From Patagioenas fasciata (lineage: Eukaryota; Chordata; Aves; Columbiformes; Columbidae): 64,000 nucleotides of DNA. The stretch covers positions 193,048,604 through 193,112,603 of the forward strand of contig NC_092520.1 of assembly GCF_037038585.1 (NCBI RefSeq), in the 5' to 3' direction. The position numbers were made by a program, and so were the translations under genes. Every line of letters starts with the position of its first letter. The stretch's first letter is position 1. The notes below the pieces were generated by a model, which had not been told where the DNA came from, did no database searches, and saw only the letters and a program-made list of their open reading frames with translations. Below, in pieces: positions 50,658 through 62,080 of the stretch.

Positions 50658-52423
50658 TCACCAGACAACAGCTTTAGATCTTGTACTTCTGCCTTTGGTT
50701 TTATTTTCTTCAGGTGAATGAGATACATTTGCTTTGTGGGTTTTCTTATGATGTTCTAGAAAAGCTTTTCTAGCAAACGCTTTCCCGCACTTATTGCATC
50801 GATGCAGAGAAAAGTTTTTTGTTACTTTTACTTCAATGCCAACATCAGCTCCTTCATACTTTTTATTGGGAGAATTAGAGGTGACATCCTGTTTTGAAAC
50901 AACCTGTTTTGTTTCGTCCCTCTGAGGGCCTCTTTTTGTCACCTTATTTAGAACAAGATCAATTGGCTTTTTTATTGCTCTAATTTCTAAACTTGCAGTT
51001 ATTTTCCCAAGGTAGCGTGGTGACTTTTTATGAACTACAGTTATATGCCTTATCACATCACGTTTGCGACGTGTTTCATAAGAGCAGAGTGGACACCTGT
51101 AGTATTTAACATAAATGTTATTTCCATCTGTGTGTAATTCAATGTGTTTTGTCAAGTTCTGTTTTGAAGTAAATTGGCGTTTACAGAGTTTACAGTAAAG
51201 CTGTTTGAAGTCAAAGCCAGCTGAAAGTTTTGGCTTCCTGGTTTTTTGCTGGCCACCTGCAGCAGATGCATTGCTTGATTTAGAGGTTGATTTAGTGGTT
51301 GATTTAGAGGTTGATTTAGTCGTTAATTTAGAAGTTGATTTAGGGTTTTCAGGGTCCTGTTTAACTTTATTTTTCTGTGCTGATGGTGTGCTCTTTTTCT
51401 CATTTGAATGATTTGTTCCCTTTAATTCATTCTGCGGAGAAAAGGCAACAGAAGGGGGTAAAGGTTCTACAGAATCTGCTGGTTCAACTTTGACTTTCAT
51501 TTCTGTGCCATTGGCAGTACTGTTGGGTCCTTTCTCTCTTTTAGAGTTCTTTCCAGAAAGAGTTATCTTGTGAACAATTTGCATGTGTTTTTTCAGCATT
51601 ATTTGTGAACTATATTTTCTCTTGCACAGAAGGCATCTGCACGCAGTTAAATTGTATTCCGCCTTTGAAGACGACTTTTGTTTTCGGGTCTTAAAAGTTT
51701 TTTTTGCAGAAACTGTATCCAAGAACAAAGGTTGCCCAGGCTTTGTAGCTATATCAGGAGTAATGGAATCCCTTCTTAATCCTCTATGAACTTCATCAAA
51801 ATGCCTCCTTACGTTGGCTTTTGTAGCAAATGATTTATAACATACAGGACAACTTCTACCTAACGCTACAAGAACATTCTTATTTCGTCCTTTTGCAGAG
51901 CACTGATTTGGTTTCTTTTTTGTTTCTATGTACTTCTTTAGCTCTTCCATCTTTTTTTTGTGCACTTTTCGAATGTGTCGGCGTACACTGCGTCTGGAAT
52001 GAAATTCTTTCCTACACAGGCAACATATCAACTGGTGGCCAAAATCAGAATTATCCGGAGAGTCCAACTCCAGATTTTCTGTTGGAGGCTGTTCTTCAGG
52101 TGTAGGTATTACCTTGTTTGTAACGGGATCAGCAGGAGGTAACTCTACAGTCTCCCCAGCTGGGACTGGGGCTGGAGTTGAAACAGTCTTGGGTTGCTCA
52201 GTGCTAGGTTCCTGTATCTGTACTGGAGCTTGATCAGGGGTACTGCTGCTTTCTCTGTTCTCAATTGGGCTATCAGTCCTTGATACATATTGAAATACAG
52301 CATTTTGATTAGTCTCTATAGGTTCCAATCTAATTACATATTCTTGCTTATCTACCCTTGGATAGATTGCTTCCAGGAGGTCATTTATGGCTTGACTCTG
52401 TTTATCATTTATATCTGGGAGGT
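50658..52423 (-). CDS. ZNF800: ZNF800 last coding exon (six of seven zinc fingers, C-terminus)
   Basis: The main exon of ZNF800, a nuclear C2H2 zinc-finger protein thought to act as a transcriptional regulator. The minus-strand acceptor TTTTCACAG precedes 52423, and a split Asn codon joins it to the previous exon, so the in-frame ATG at 52439 is intronic and not the true start. The exon encodes 587 residues, giving a predicted protein of 688. Fingers by Cys/Cys/His/His in full-length numbering are: 234/237/250/255, 292/295/308/313, 364/367/380/385, 511/514/527/531, 544/547/560/565 and 643/646/659/663. Long lysine- and serine-rich linkers separate them; they are not KRAB-type tandem fingers. 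A Ser/Thr/Lys minisatellite lies at residues 462-485. The sequence agrees with mammalian ZNF800 as I recall it (for example RRDSITPDIATKPGQPLFLD and KLSAGFDFKQLYCKLCKRQF). The gene lies upstream of GRM8 in the same orientation. Confidence 0.97.
51270..51341 (-). repeat. ZNF800: Coding minisatellite in ZNF800 (Lys-Ser-Thr repeats)
   Basis: About four tandem 15-18 nt units encode alternating KSTS, KLTT and KSTT blocks (residues 462-485). The frame is preserved because the units are multiples of three. The segment lies in the unstructured linker between the fourth and fifth zinc fingers. I recall only one such unit in mammals. Confidence 0.85.
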
Positions 52424-54790
52424 CTGTGAAAAGAGGCAAAGGTATTTTTTAATTATTTGGTAATTTCAAATTATTTAAATTTCAAAGTATCTTTTAAACG
52501 CTGTGTCAACTCAGTCACGAAACTTGCACAAATCCTGTATTTGTACTATTTTTCTGACCATTTATACTTAGAGGCTTTGAATAATCGTTTTTATCACACC
52601 AGTACAAACGACTTTTTAACTAAAACCCAATGCTGGAAGTACCTCCTTCCAGTGTGCTAATGTGAAAGCCACGTAAACTAAAACTCAGTTTACCTGGAAT
52701 TAAACTGTTCTTTAAAAATCTGTGTCAATTGCAAAAATAACAGCATACAACTGAGTTTGTTCTGCAGGAGTGCAACAAAGCCTGAAGTATCATTAGAAAC
52801 TTATTTTCCTACTGCTGGGAACAGGCATTCTCAATAAAGGAACCTAATTCTGGAAATAAGCTCTTCTCTATGATTTTTGAACAGTCCTTAAGACAGAATG
52901 AAACATCTGTGAAACCTGAGCACTGCCTGAAGATATGAGTAGAGTAGAGACAACTTCTGGAGCAGGTAAAGCTTTTAGTAATACCAAAGCAGTTAATAAG
53001 CTGAGTGACACTATAAGATAGTAAACATTAAGGACAGAAAAATCCTGTATTATTCATGGGAAAAAATGTACTAATTTTTCAAAACAATAAAAACTGAGCC
53101 AAGTAAGTTACTTTAAAAAAGAATAAATTGAGGGTCACTGAAGGTTCATCCCGTATTCTGCCCTGATAACACATCGGAGCAGACTCTAAAAGCAAGAAAG
53201 AAGAACACAGGGATCCTCCTTGTTTATCTGATGCCACTAAACTTCTCAAGCTGAAGTCTGCCTTTAAAGCACTGTTCTCATACACCTAGTTTACAAAAAG
53301 TTTATTCAGATGCTTTTAAAGCATTTAGATTCTTGGCTACCACAGTGTTAAGCAGTGGTTTTTTGTTTGTTTTACCAGAAATACTGATAAGTTTACTGTC
53401 TGGTAATTTTGCTGGATACCCCACTGTTTTTGTATCATGAAAAAAAAAAAAAAAAGAGAAACAAATGATTGCTCCCATTTACCTTCACGATATTTATGAT
53501 TTTACAGGCCTCAGTCTTATCCTGGTTTTAAATGCCAAATTAGTTCAGTGATGTAATTCCCAGGACAATACGCTAAGTGTCTGAACTGGCATAACAAAGA
53601 AGCCAGGGTGCTGAAGCAAAAAGGTAAGGCACCAAGATTATACAGTTCAAGATTATTCATGATGATTTGAAGATGTGATTCCTGGTAACAGCTAATTAGA
53701 AACCCACACTTAGTCACGTTTGTTCCTTCCACACTGCCAGCAATACATAAGAACAGTGTCAGCACAAGAAATAGGCTGTTTTCTTACTCAGCCCATCTTT
53801 TAACACCAAATTTTTAACACCTTTTACAGTCAGTTTCAATTGGGACCTTACTATATATATTTTTAACAAGGGTAAAAAGTCCTTCCTATCTTATAGCATC
53901 TTTTCAGACCATTTAATGACTACACTAACAGAATACATCTGAAAGAATTCACCAGGGAATAGTCTTTGGAATTTTTCACCATGGGGATACTGAACTTTTA
54001 TTCCTACCTCTTGTTCAGTATCTTTAAATTTTATTTATTGCAAAAAGCTCCTACTTCATTCAATAATTGTCATACTCAATTTTACATAAAACGTAAGTAT
54101 TTATTCAGTTTTATTCAGAGCACGGAGCAGTATTCTCTTCATTTGCACCCCTCCTAGTGAACAGTGTACTATGAAAGCTAACCAGCCAGATAAATGAAGG
54201 CCACAATGTAAGGAGATGGCCAGGAAGTCCTTACTCAAAGTGTTCTTGTTTTGCTTTGAAACTTTTGCACCTGACTCAGATGCACTTCTAACCTTGCTTT
54301 GAAAGTACAACTCATTCCTTTTCACAGAGAAGCTCTGTGACTCTCTGCAGCTGGCCAGGAAGGTGACAGTACTAGTCTTCTCACCTTCTACTTCACTACA
54401 CTACCTGACACAACGTGTGAAAAGAATCGCCTGTGTAAATCTCTGTTGGTTCCTAATTTTTGAAATATTGAGGCAGCATCTTCCACAGCAAAGACAAAAA
54501 GACAGCAAAGAAAAAGGGGAAGAAGGAATACTGTTAACAGTGGCACTCTTCCTTAAAAGGTTAGATGTGTAAATTAGCTATCGAATTATGACACTGACAT
54601 GGGTCTTGGTTGTTAAGGCATAGTAAGTCAGTGCTGTAGCTTTGCTACCATAAAGGTCATCTACGTGTGTTACTATTGAAATTTAATTCCACTTCTTTTT
54701 TTGCATTTTGTTTCTGGTATGTTTGATATGGAAAGAGAAGTTTCTCAGCTTCAGAGAGCTTTATTAAATACTTCAGTTAGTAAGACTTAC
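52424..54790 (-). other. ZNF800: ZNF800 intron (between third and last coding exons)
   Basis: Bounded by the donor A|GTAAGT (G at 54790) and the acceptor TTTTCACAG|AC. The intron is phase 1. It holds a poly(A) near 53438-53455 and otherwise AT-rich sequence with no recognisable gene. Confidence 0.85.
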
Positions 54791-54934
54791 TATCATCCAT
54801 CTGGAGACTTGGAGGACAATAAAACTTTTTATGAGTAATTAAATTTGGTAATCCTCTGAAGAGACTCCGGCACAATTTACACTCAAAAATGGTGTCCACA
54901 TCTTTTAACAAGATATGTTTAAGTTGTTTAGTTC
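54791..54934 (-). CDS. ZNF800: ZNF800 third coding exon (first zinc finger)
   Basis: 144 nt: two bases complete a Gly codon, then come 47 codons (residues 54-100, [10 protein letters not shown] to PSLQMDD), then one base of the next Asn codon. It contains the first, atypical finger, with Cys71, Cys74, His87 and a fourth ligand that is probably Cys92 (C2HC-like) in the segment [20 protein letters not shown]. The minus-strand acceptor reads CCTGTTACAG at its 5' edge (AG at 54935-54936) if read with its flank, and the donor is GATA|GTAAGT. The residues match mammalian ZNF800 closely. This exon has no ATG-initiated frame of its own and was found by following the expected protein. Confidence 0.94.
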
Positions 54935-57900
54935 CTGTAACAAAAGAAATGTTACACTTCAGGAAGGTTTTTTGTTCATCTTTTAATTCATATCATCCCA
55001 TGAAACTGAAACATTTTAAAACATGACAATTATAACAGCATTTTATCTTGCGTCAATGCTACTTCATTGCACTGTAAGTTTATGAAACATACTCCAGGTT
55101 TCACTAAGAAAATGAGACTAGTTTTTAAAAAAAAAAAAAAAAAAAAAAAGTCAAGGATTCTGCACATTGCAGCTTACAGGGAAAGCACAACGTTTTACAA
55201 TAAAACTAACAGCTAATGTTAGGAAGGAGCCCATACTGCAGTATCTGGTTGCTGCAATACAATTGCCCAACAGGAAAGAACAAGCACCCAGAGCACCTAA
55301 AGAAGCCTGCCATATTTTTTCTTTAAGCTTATCTGACAGGGCTAAGAAAGTAAGATATATAAAGCTATTTCATGTAAAAATAGCACCCAGTAAGGCAAAA
55401 AACCACAGAGCATATAATAAACAAAGATAATAACTAACTGGTCAATAAATGTTACTACATCTAGGTATCTAACGCAAGATCAAGATGAGGATGCTTAGGT
55501 AAGAAAGTAGAACTGTAGACATGTTTTAAGCCTGCTGAAAGGAAAATACATTTAAGTCAGAAACTTTTCTATTAAAACATAGTGTGACAAAATGTGCAGG
55601 TTTTCCAGACTATTATATACTGTATGTTTAAAAAAAACCACACAGATGCAATTTCATCTAGCATTGTTGATGTATTCCAGCTCCTGCCTTGCTTAAACAA
55701 CCAAAAGATCCAGAGTTTGTTACACTTCAAACTCACTCCTTCATTTCTCATCTCACAAAAACTATGAACATAATGCTTAAAATTAGCAATGGATTAGTAA
55801 ATGATAATACTTACCCACATCAAACTGGAAAGAAACACTAGCTAACCAAATTTAGCTAATTTATCTATCTTGATTTTTTCTTATAACAGAGTAAATAAAA
55901 ATTTATCCAACAAGCAAAAATATAATGGAACTGGACTAATAATAAATAATATCACAAAAGTGAGAAATAGCATCAAGACACTCTTCAAGCTGAAACAGAA
56001 ATTTAAGTTTTCAGTGATCACAGATACTTCTCTTAAGAAACCTTTCAAAGATCAAACTCTGAGTCACACTGCAGAATTATTTCCTGAAGAAAACTCTTTC
56101 AAATATTAATAATTTCATAACAACTAACAGTTCTTCCATATGAATGGGCCTTACCAAGGCAACTTTTTATTTCTTGGTGTAACAGTAGTACTACAATTTT
56201 TTTTTCTTTACAACTGAGTTTTTGCAAAGCATGATGTCTTCTCCTTCTTCAACAACTGCTTTAAAATTAAGCTACCACCCACTTTCTGTCCTTTCCTAAA
56301 TCCCTCCTGATCCCCAGTCCTGGCCTTCTGTCTTCTCACTGCTCTTCCCTCAAGTGTTACTAACCTCACCTTCATCTGACCTGCATTTATACAAACAGAC
56401 TACTAGACAAATATTTAGAGTTAGTGAAAACTCCAAATTTAAAAATGGTACACGGTTCCCCCAAAAGCAAGTTGTTTACTCAGGTCTCACAGACATTTGA
56501 GTTTCTGCATATAAAGAAAATCACTGATGAAAACCCAGCTGAACAAAACTGAAGATGCTCCATGTGGATAAAATTCTAGTAAGTTACCCAACTATAATTC
56601 AAACAAAAGGCCTCCAATTTGATGACAGCACACAATAAACCAAAATTCAGCCATGTTGCTGATGCATGCCCCAGCCACAAACTCCTCTCCAAAACAAAAC
56701 AAAATAAAAAAAATTATCTCAATCTCTGCTGTTTCCCAGTCAAGGGACACACAAGTCCCTCATTCTCTCTCCTGTTAACACTAACTGTCCAGTCTTTCTC
56801 CATTCAGGACTGAAATCAGAATTATTTGGCTTTAAAATTACTGGGTGAGATTTAAGGATTTATGACATACTGGAGGTCAGACCAGATGACACGGTAGTCA
56901 GTCTGGCATCCAACCTTCCTTATGCAACTATGAAGCTTTTCTTTGGTAGGAATAAAAAAAAATAGCCTTTTTGAATTAAGCTGTAGATCTTTAGAGACTT
57001 CTGGAAACAGCAAATAAATTTAAAACATCCACTGGTTTTGTGGACACAGAGCAAAAAAAATTAAACATGTCCTTATTCTTCACCAACTGCAGTCAGTCTT
57101 CTGCCAGCATATGCTGCCCCCAACTCTCTGAAGCCTTCTCTATTTTGTAGTTACATCTAATCGGGGCAGGTGATGCTTTGTCAAATTCTGTTAATATTTA
57201 TGCATGGTGAAGCCAGAACAACATCATAGTCACAAGAACTCCATACAGAACATTGGTTACAAATATTTCTCTGGCAGAAATATCAAAGTTTATGCCTTTC
57301 GCAAGAAATTCCATTTTTGGAAAGAAAATCTAAATTCAAATTCATCTGTTATTCTTAATGTTTTGCATGACAGAAGTTTTTGCCAAAACCACTTGAATAA
57401 TTACGGACAATACTCCAGATTTAATCTCTATTTCTTTGCCACAAGAATCAAAATAGTTTCTTTCTATAATGAAAAGTTGCTTGTTCAAAACTAACCAGTA
57501 AAATCTTGGTCTAAGTACTTCTGCCTTCTGTCTAATTTCCCTGGCAGATAACTGAAGGTGACAAGGTAAGCTATCAATTCAACACCTGCCAACACGGGCA
57601 ATCTGGAAACAGCCAAGAGACACAGTACTCGCAACTAGTTAGCGCTATTACCAGCAGAGATATCATTAATCTGTTTCATGAGGACAACGGCTGCCATGCA
57701 TATCTGAGGCCTTCGGCAATCTCATCCAAAAACACTTTCTATAAAAAAGTTTACTAATGACAACTCTTACGTCAAGTTTTCATTTTGTACTAAGTTGTTT
57801 AAATGCAAGTGGAGAACATAAACTGAATATTGTGCCATTCTACAAGACTCAGCCCAGACATGCATCTCGTCACAGAGTAACAATGATTTATACAGGAAAC

Positions 57901-58524
57901 ATTTCATATATATATAACAGCTCTATGTGGGAAAATCTAGAAACATGCAGATACTAGCATTAAAGACATTGTTTAATTTTTGTAATAACTCCTGTTTTCT
58001 TGTACCAACAGCTGTGAAAATAAAATGTTTGGTTTGCCACATCAGAAGCATAGAAACAGCTCGAAAACATCAAAGGTTCCAATCATCTCTGGCATGCTCA
58101 CCCAAACACTCAGTTGTTATTCTCAGGTTCATTGCTATGGATTGCAACTCCAGAAAACAATCAAGGAACTACTTAAAAGCCACATGATAAAGCAATTCTA
58201 AAAAGTTCAAGATAAGCACTACATTTTCTCATCTTTTCAGGAGTTTTAGGATAAAGTCTCTAATAAAAGCAGGAGGGATGATATAAAGCAGAACAACAAA
58301 CTAATTTTTTATGCTTTTGAAGGATGACTATACAGCAGGAGCTGTATCTTCACTACTTTATATGAAAACCCTTATTAAAAGAACCAGCACTTAATACCAA
58401 AAACCGACAAAAATTTTGCAACTATACAGAAAGTCAGATGCTGTGTTTTTTTAATATACAACAATATACAATATATAACTCTCATAACAAGTTAACAAAC
58501 TTCTTAGGAGTCATAGTTTCATAC
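54935..58524 (-). other. ZNF800: ZNF800 intron (between second and third coding exons)
   Basis: Bounded by the donor CAG|GTATG (G at 58524) and the TTACAG acceptor. Phase 1. It contains a poly(A) at about 55129-55149 and an old CR1-like fragment near 56870. The frames at 55167-55430 and 57204-57494 are on the opposite strand and lack domains. Confidence 0.85.
56865..56930 (+). mobile_element. Old CR1/L3-like 3' end fragment
   Basis: The plus strand ctggaggtcagaccagatga followed by a ...catccaacctt... segment resembles the ancient CR1 3' region (GGTCAGACTAGATGA...CCAACC). It is short and diverged and lies in a ZNF800 intron, antisense to the gene. Confidence 0.45.
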
Positions 58525-58620
58525 CTGATCGAAAACACTCAATTATTTGTTGAATACCAGATTTTGATGTTTGCAGAGGCCGCTGTAATAATGGAGGGTC
58601 ACCAGGTTCCAACAGATGCA
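58525..58620 (-). CDS. ZNF800: ZNF800 second coding exon
   Basis: 96 nt: two bases complete a Val codon, then come 31 codons (residues 22-52, from [11 protein letters not shown] to QQIIECFRS), then the first base of a Gly codon. The minus-strand acceptor is TGTACTTCAG and the donor is ATCAG|GTATG. The encoded segment is close to the mammalian protein. It has no zinc finger; it links the conserved N-terminal Cys/His-rich segment to the first finger. The exon has no ATG and was identified by homology and by exact phase agreement on both sides. Confidence 0.94.
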
Positions 58621-60847
58621 CTGAAGTACAGAAAACAATAATAAGTCATTAGAGAACAGTCAGGTAATTTTTATTAGTTATGGATTTTCTGTGTATACAG
58701 TAAACTAGTTAAAAATAAAGGTCAAGACTAATGTAAAAGTTGTCTTACTCAAAAATTTTCATCTACACCAAATTTAAAAAGCCAATAATGAATCTTCCAG
58801 CCATGATACCTTCTGACATTTTACTGTCATTTTGATTAAAGAAAGTGTGTACTCAAAGCTACGTGTATTAAACACAAAACCATATAAACATACAAAACCA
58901 AATTGACTCATTAAAAATTTCTGTCAATTAAAGAAATTCCCCAGAACAATCTACCTGACTCTGATCGTTCAAACCAAAACAGATTCACAAAAAAAGCCCT
59001 ATCAAATATTGTACTTCACAGCTTACAATGCAATTTCAATGTTGTCAGTAGACACCTAAGCACTGAATCCAAATCTAAAGTAGCAATTATCAGAAAAAAG
59101 CACAAGTATATCTAAGTAGTATGTACCAAAAATAGCTATTATAATATTTTTAACCAATAAAACCACATTCAAGAAACACTTCTGGTTCAAGCAAACTGCT
59201 AAAGTAACACCTTATTTCTGAAGTTTCATTCTACATCACAATCTTTGTAAATTGTATTGAAACTAAAATATTTATTGATCAGGATGATTATTAGTTATTC
59301 CAACACACAGTATTTGTGTATACGAAAATTAATAGCATTCCATTACTGTATATGCATGCAATTGAGCTTTGCCAGAGGGAAAACCAAGTTTAAATGAATA
59401 AGAGCATTTATTCAAGAATGTGTTTGCAAAATCATTAGTTAGGCCTTCTTAATTTCTCATTGACAAAATTACTAGTTTTGTAGTTTATAAACTGGCTCCT
59501 ACCTTAGCCATTTGATTTAGTTTTCAACCCCATTATAAGGTTTCCATTTCTAAATGAAGCATTTAGCATCTCTAAGAAATTTATTTGCAATAAAGAGCAG
59601 TAGAGGTACAGTATAAAACTATTTAGAGATAGGAAGTGCAAATAGATTAAACTCATTTTGACACGAAAGATGTTCTAGAAGATGTATGGTTATAAATAAA
59701 TTCGAGCTGAAAAGAATGACAGAATGAACACTCCACCCAACTACGCAGGCCGCATAATATACTATTATATACACGAACATATAACAACCATTACAAATCA
59801 GTTAATCGTTTGGGGATCTCTAACACAATGACATATTGTATTCTACTAGCCTATTCCCTATTCTTCAAAATAGTATTTTTGCTTGTATACTGCTGCTAAT
59901 ATGCACAGGCAGCACCCACTGACATCAAGAGGAGTGAGACACATGAGGCAGACTAATACATCACTGTTATTCCTAAGACAAGAAAATTATTTTAGCTTTT
60001 TTGAAACACTAGAACAACTCAAAACTATTTAATCTTAAGTACAAATAAATGTTTCTACTAGATGAACAATATCTACTGCCAAATTACATTTAATTAAAGG
60101 AGGATTATCGAAGTTGCCATGCTCACGCTTTCAACCATTAATTCCCCAAACTGATGCCTTTCTTTTCAAAACACAAGTGAAAGCATCCAAATAACAAACT
60201 CTACAACAAGGCAACAAGAAAGGAACCAAATTTCCTTTTAGGCTACCAATTATAACAGTAAGCAGAACAACTACAAAAACATCTAACGAGTTGGCTGAAC
60301 TTTCAAAGTATCCATTATACTCTCCACTGATGGCATCTTCCATGTCACCCAGCAGTGGAATGCAAACAGCTGTCTAAGGACTTGGTAGGTTTTTTTTCTC
60401 CTCCAAAAATAAGATCTTCAAGTTCATCAGACCTCAACCAGAGAAGATGTAAAGTAAAAACATAAAGAGCGAATACAAGAGATTGTCAGAAACACCATTT
60501 TAAAAAACAATCAGAACATTACACTTTTTGGAAACAAAAAGGCCAGTTGTTTTACACAACTTCTTGCCTTCATCTGCTTACAGCATACAATGTGCTTGTG
60601 GAGGCTTGAGGATTATTACACATCCTGCAGGAACTGAGAAATTCTCTTCCTAAAATAATTTCAATATAACGGTTTGATTACCTTCCAACCTGTTATTCTA
60701 TGATTCAGTGATATAAAAAAAAAAAATCCAAACAAAATTCGGAAAGAGCTGTCACTAGTGATGCACGTTTGCAACATCGTAACAGTTTCCGCAAGTTTTT
60801 AAGCAAAAAGATAAGTAAAACAGCCAAAGCATCACAGGCCACTGTAC
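58621..60847 (-). other. ZNF800: ZNF800 intron (between first and second coding exons)
   Basis: Bounded by the donor CCAG|GTACAG (G at 60847) and the CTTCAG acceptor. Phase 1. It is AT-rich. A weak CR1 tail-like stretch (ccaacctgttattctatgat) occurs near 60686-60710. No exon or gene was seen inside. Confidence 0.85.
60640..60712 (+). mobile_element. Possible CR1 3' tail remnant
   Basis: The plus strand ...accttccaacctgttattctatgattcagtgat resembles the CR1 terminus (CCTTCCAACC...ATTCTATGATT). Only the tail is recognisable. It is in a ZNF800 intron, antisense to the gene. Confidence 0.4.
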
Positions 60848-60908
60848 CTGGTTCACAGCATCCATGGTGAGGGTGGTCAGTCTGACAACACTTGTCCCTT
60901 ACAGGCAT
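60848..60908 (-). CDS. ZNF800: ZNF800 first coding exon (start codon)
   Basis: 61 nt encoding MPVRDKCCQTDHPHHGCCEP plus one base of a Val codon. This Cys/His-rich N-terminus is characteristic of ZNF800 (mammalian proteins begin MPLRDKYCQTDH as I recall). The ATG has A at -3. The donor is CCAG|GTACAG. The 67-codon open frame seen at this point simply reads past the donor into the intron. A start-stop ATG-TAG lies 30 nt upstream in the leader. Confidence 0.93.
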
Positions 60909-60958
60909 TTTCCGTGCACACGACCTACTTTCCTTCTACATCCAGCAGCTCGTTTCTG
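60909..60958 (-). other. ZNF800: ZNF800 5' UTR portion of the first coding exon
   Basis: A minus-strand acceptor TTGCTTATTTTAG ends at 60959, giving a 50-nt leader in this exon. A noncoding first exon would then lie in the CpG island to the right; the best-looking donor there is CCCAG|GTAGGG, with the exon end at 61610, and others occur near 61335 and 61090. The choice among them cannot be made from sequence alone. Confidence 0.5.
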
Positions 60959-60959
60959 C

Positions 60960-62080
60960 TAAAATAAGCAAATTAACTGTCAATCCCGAGGAGCAGGCGG
61001 CTCGGGACAGCGTTAACCCCGCACCCGCACGGCCGGAGCAGGCCGGCAGGCAGCGGCACCCTTCGCGCACAGAAAGTTTCCATTGTTTACCGCAGGTCTC
61101 ACAACGCCCTCTGCAACGGCCGCTGCGCCGAGCCTGGCCGCCCCGCTCCCGCTCGCTGGGGCCCCGCTGCCCCGGCCCGCCTCAGCCAGCGCGCCCGCCT
61201 CGCCTCCACCTGCGCCCTGGCCGGCGGATGGAGCCCCGGTCGCCGTCCTCCCGCCGCGCCGAGCCGAGCCGCCCGGCCCCGCGCCCCCTCAGCGGGCGGC
61301 TCCCGCCGCGCCGCTCCCCCGCCGCGCTCCGTCCCCACCTCCCGGCCCTCCTCCCGCAGCCGCGCCGCCAGGACCGCGTCCCTCAGCTCCGACAGGAGCG
61401 TGCGGAAAGCCGCGTCCCCGACAGCCAGCGGCCGCCGGGCCGGGGGCCTCCCGCGGCACTGGCAGAGCCGCAGCAGGGCGCGCCCGCCGCCCCGCCACGC
61501 GCGAGGCCGGGCAGGGAGGGGCGGGCGGGCGGCAGGTGACAGCGGGCGCCAAGCGCCGCCGCCGGGAGGAGGAGGGCGCGGCGGGAGGCCGCCGCGGGCG
61601 AGCCCCTACCTGGGAGCGGACGGCCGGCTTCCCTCTCCCCGGACAGAACTTTATTCGCCCCTGTCCCGCCAGAGCGGCAGCCGCTGACCCCGGAGCCGGA
61701 TGGGCAGAGGGGCAGGAAGTGACTGCGGCGGTGGCGGCGAGGGGCCGCGCAGTGCGCACGCGCCTCTCCCGCCGCCCTCCCGCGCGGGCGGCACAGGTGC
61801 CGGGCGGCGGCACGCGGCGGGGCGGTTGCGGGCGCGGCGGCGGGACGGGGCACGCGGCGGCCGTTGGGCGGCCCCGCTGTGGCGGTGGCTATGGCGGGAC
61901 GGCGCGGCCGGGCGCTCCAGCCCATGGCGCCGCCGAGGCGGCCTGAGGCGGAGCGGCTCACTGCTGGGGCTCAGTGCCGCGCGGAGGGCTCGGCGGGAAC
62001 TGCGCTGTCCTTGTCCCTGTGCGGAGAAAGGCTCGTGGCGACGCTCTGCACACGCCGGTGATGTGCAGAGCTACCCGCAG
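60960..62080. promoter_or_regulatory. ZNF800: CpG island, probable ZNF800 promoter and noncoding first exon
   Basis: An abrupt block of high GC content with dense CpG, centred on about 61.1-61.95 kb, directly upstream of the ZNF800 start codon. No TATA box is evident, as expected for a broadly expressed CpG-island gene. Long frames on both strands (61083-61946 plus, 61289-61813 minus and others) encode Ala, Arg, Pro and Gly with no domain and are GC artefacts. Transcription may also run divergently to the right, which cannot be judged here. Confidence 0.8.

Noticed and set aside
50650-50665. Donor-like CTG|GTGAGG overlapping the ZNF800 stop codon
   Set aside because: The protein end matches the expected family terminus, and no downstream coding exon is visible, so this is probably coincidence.
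52424-52439. ATG at 52439 as the ZNF800 start
   Set aside because: The six codons before the acceptor TTTTCACAG are intronic; upstream exons with matching phase supply the true N-terminus.
61083-61946. Plus-strand 287-codon ORF in the ZNF800 island
   Set aside because: Composition is almost entirely Ala, Pro, Arg and Gly, with overlapping long frames on all strands; this is the normal result of stop-codon scarcity in GC-rich DNA.
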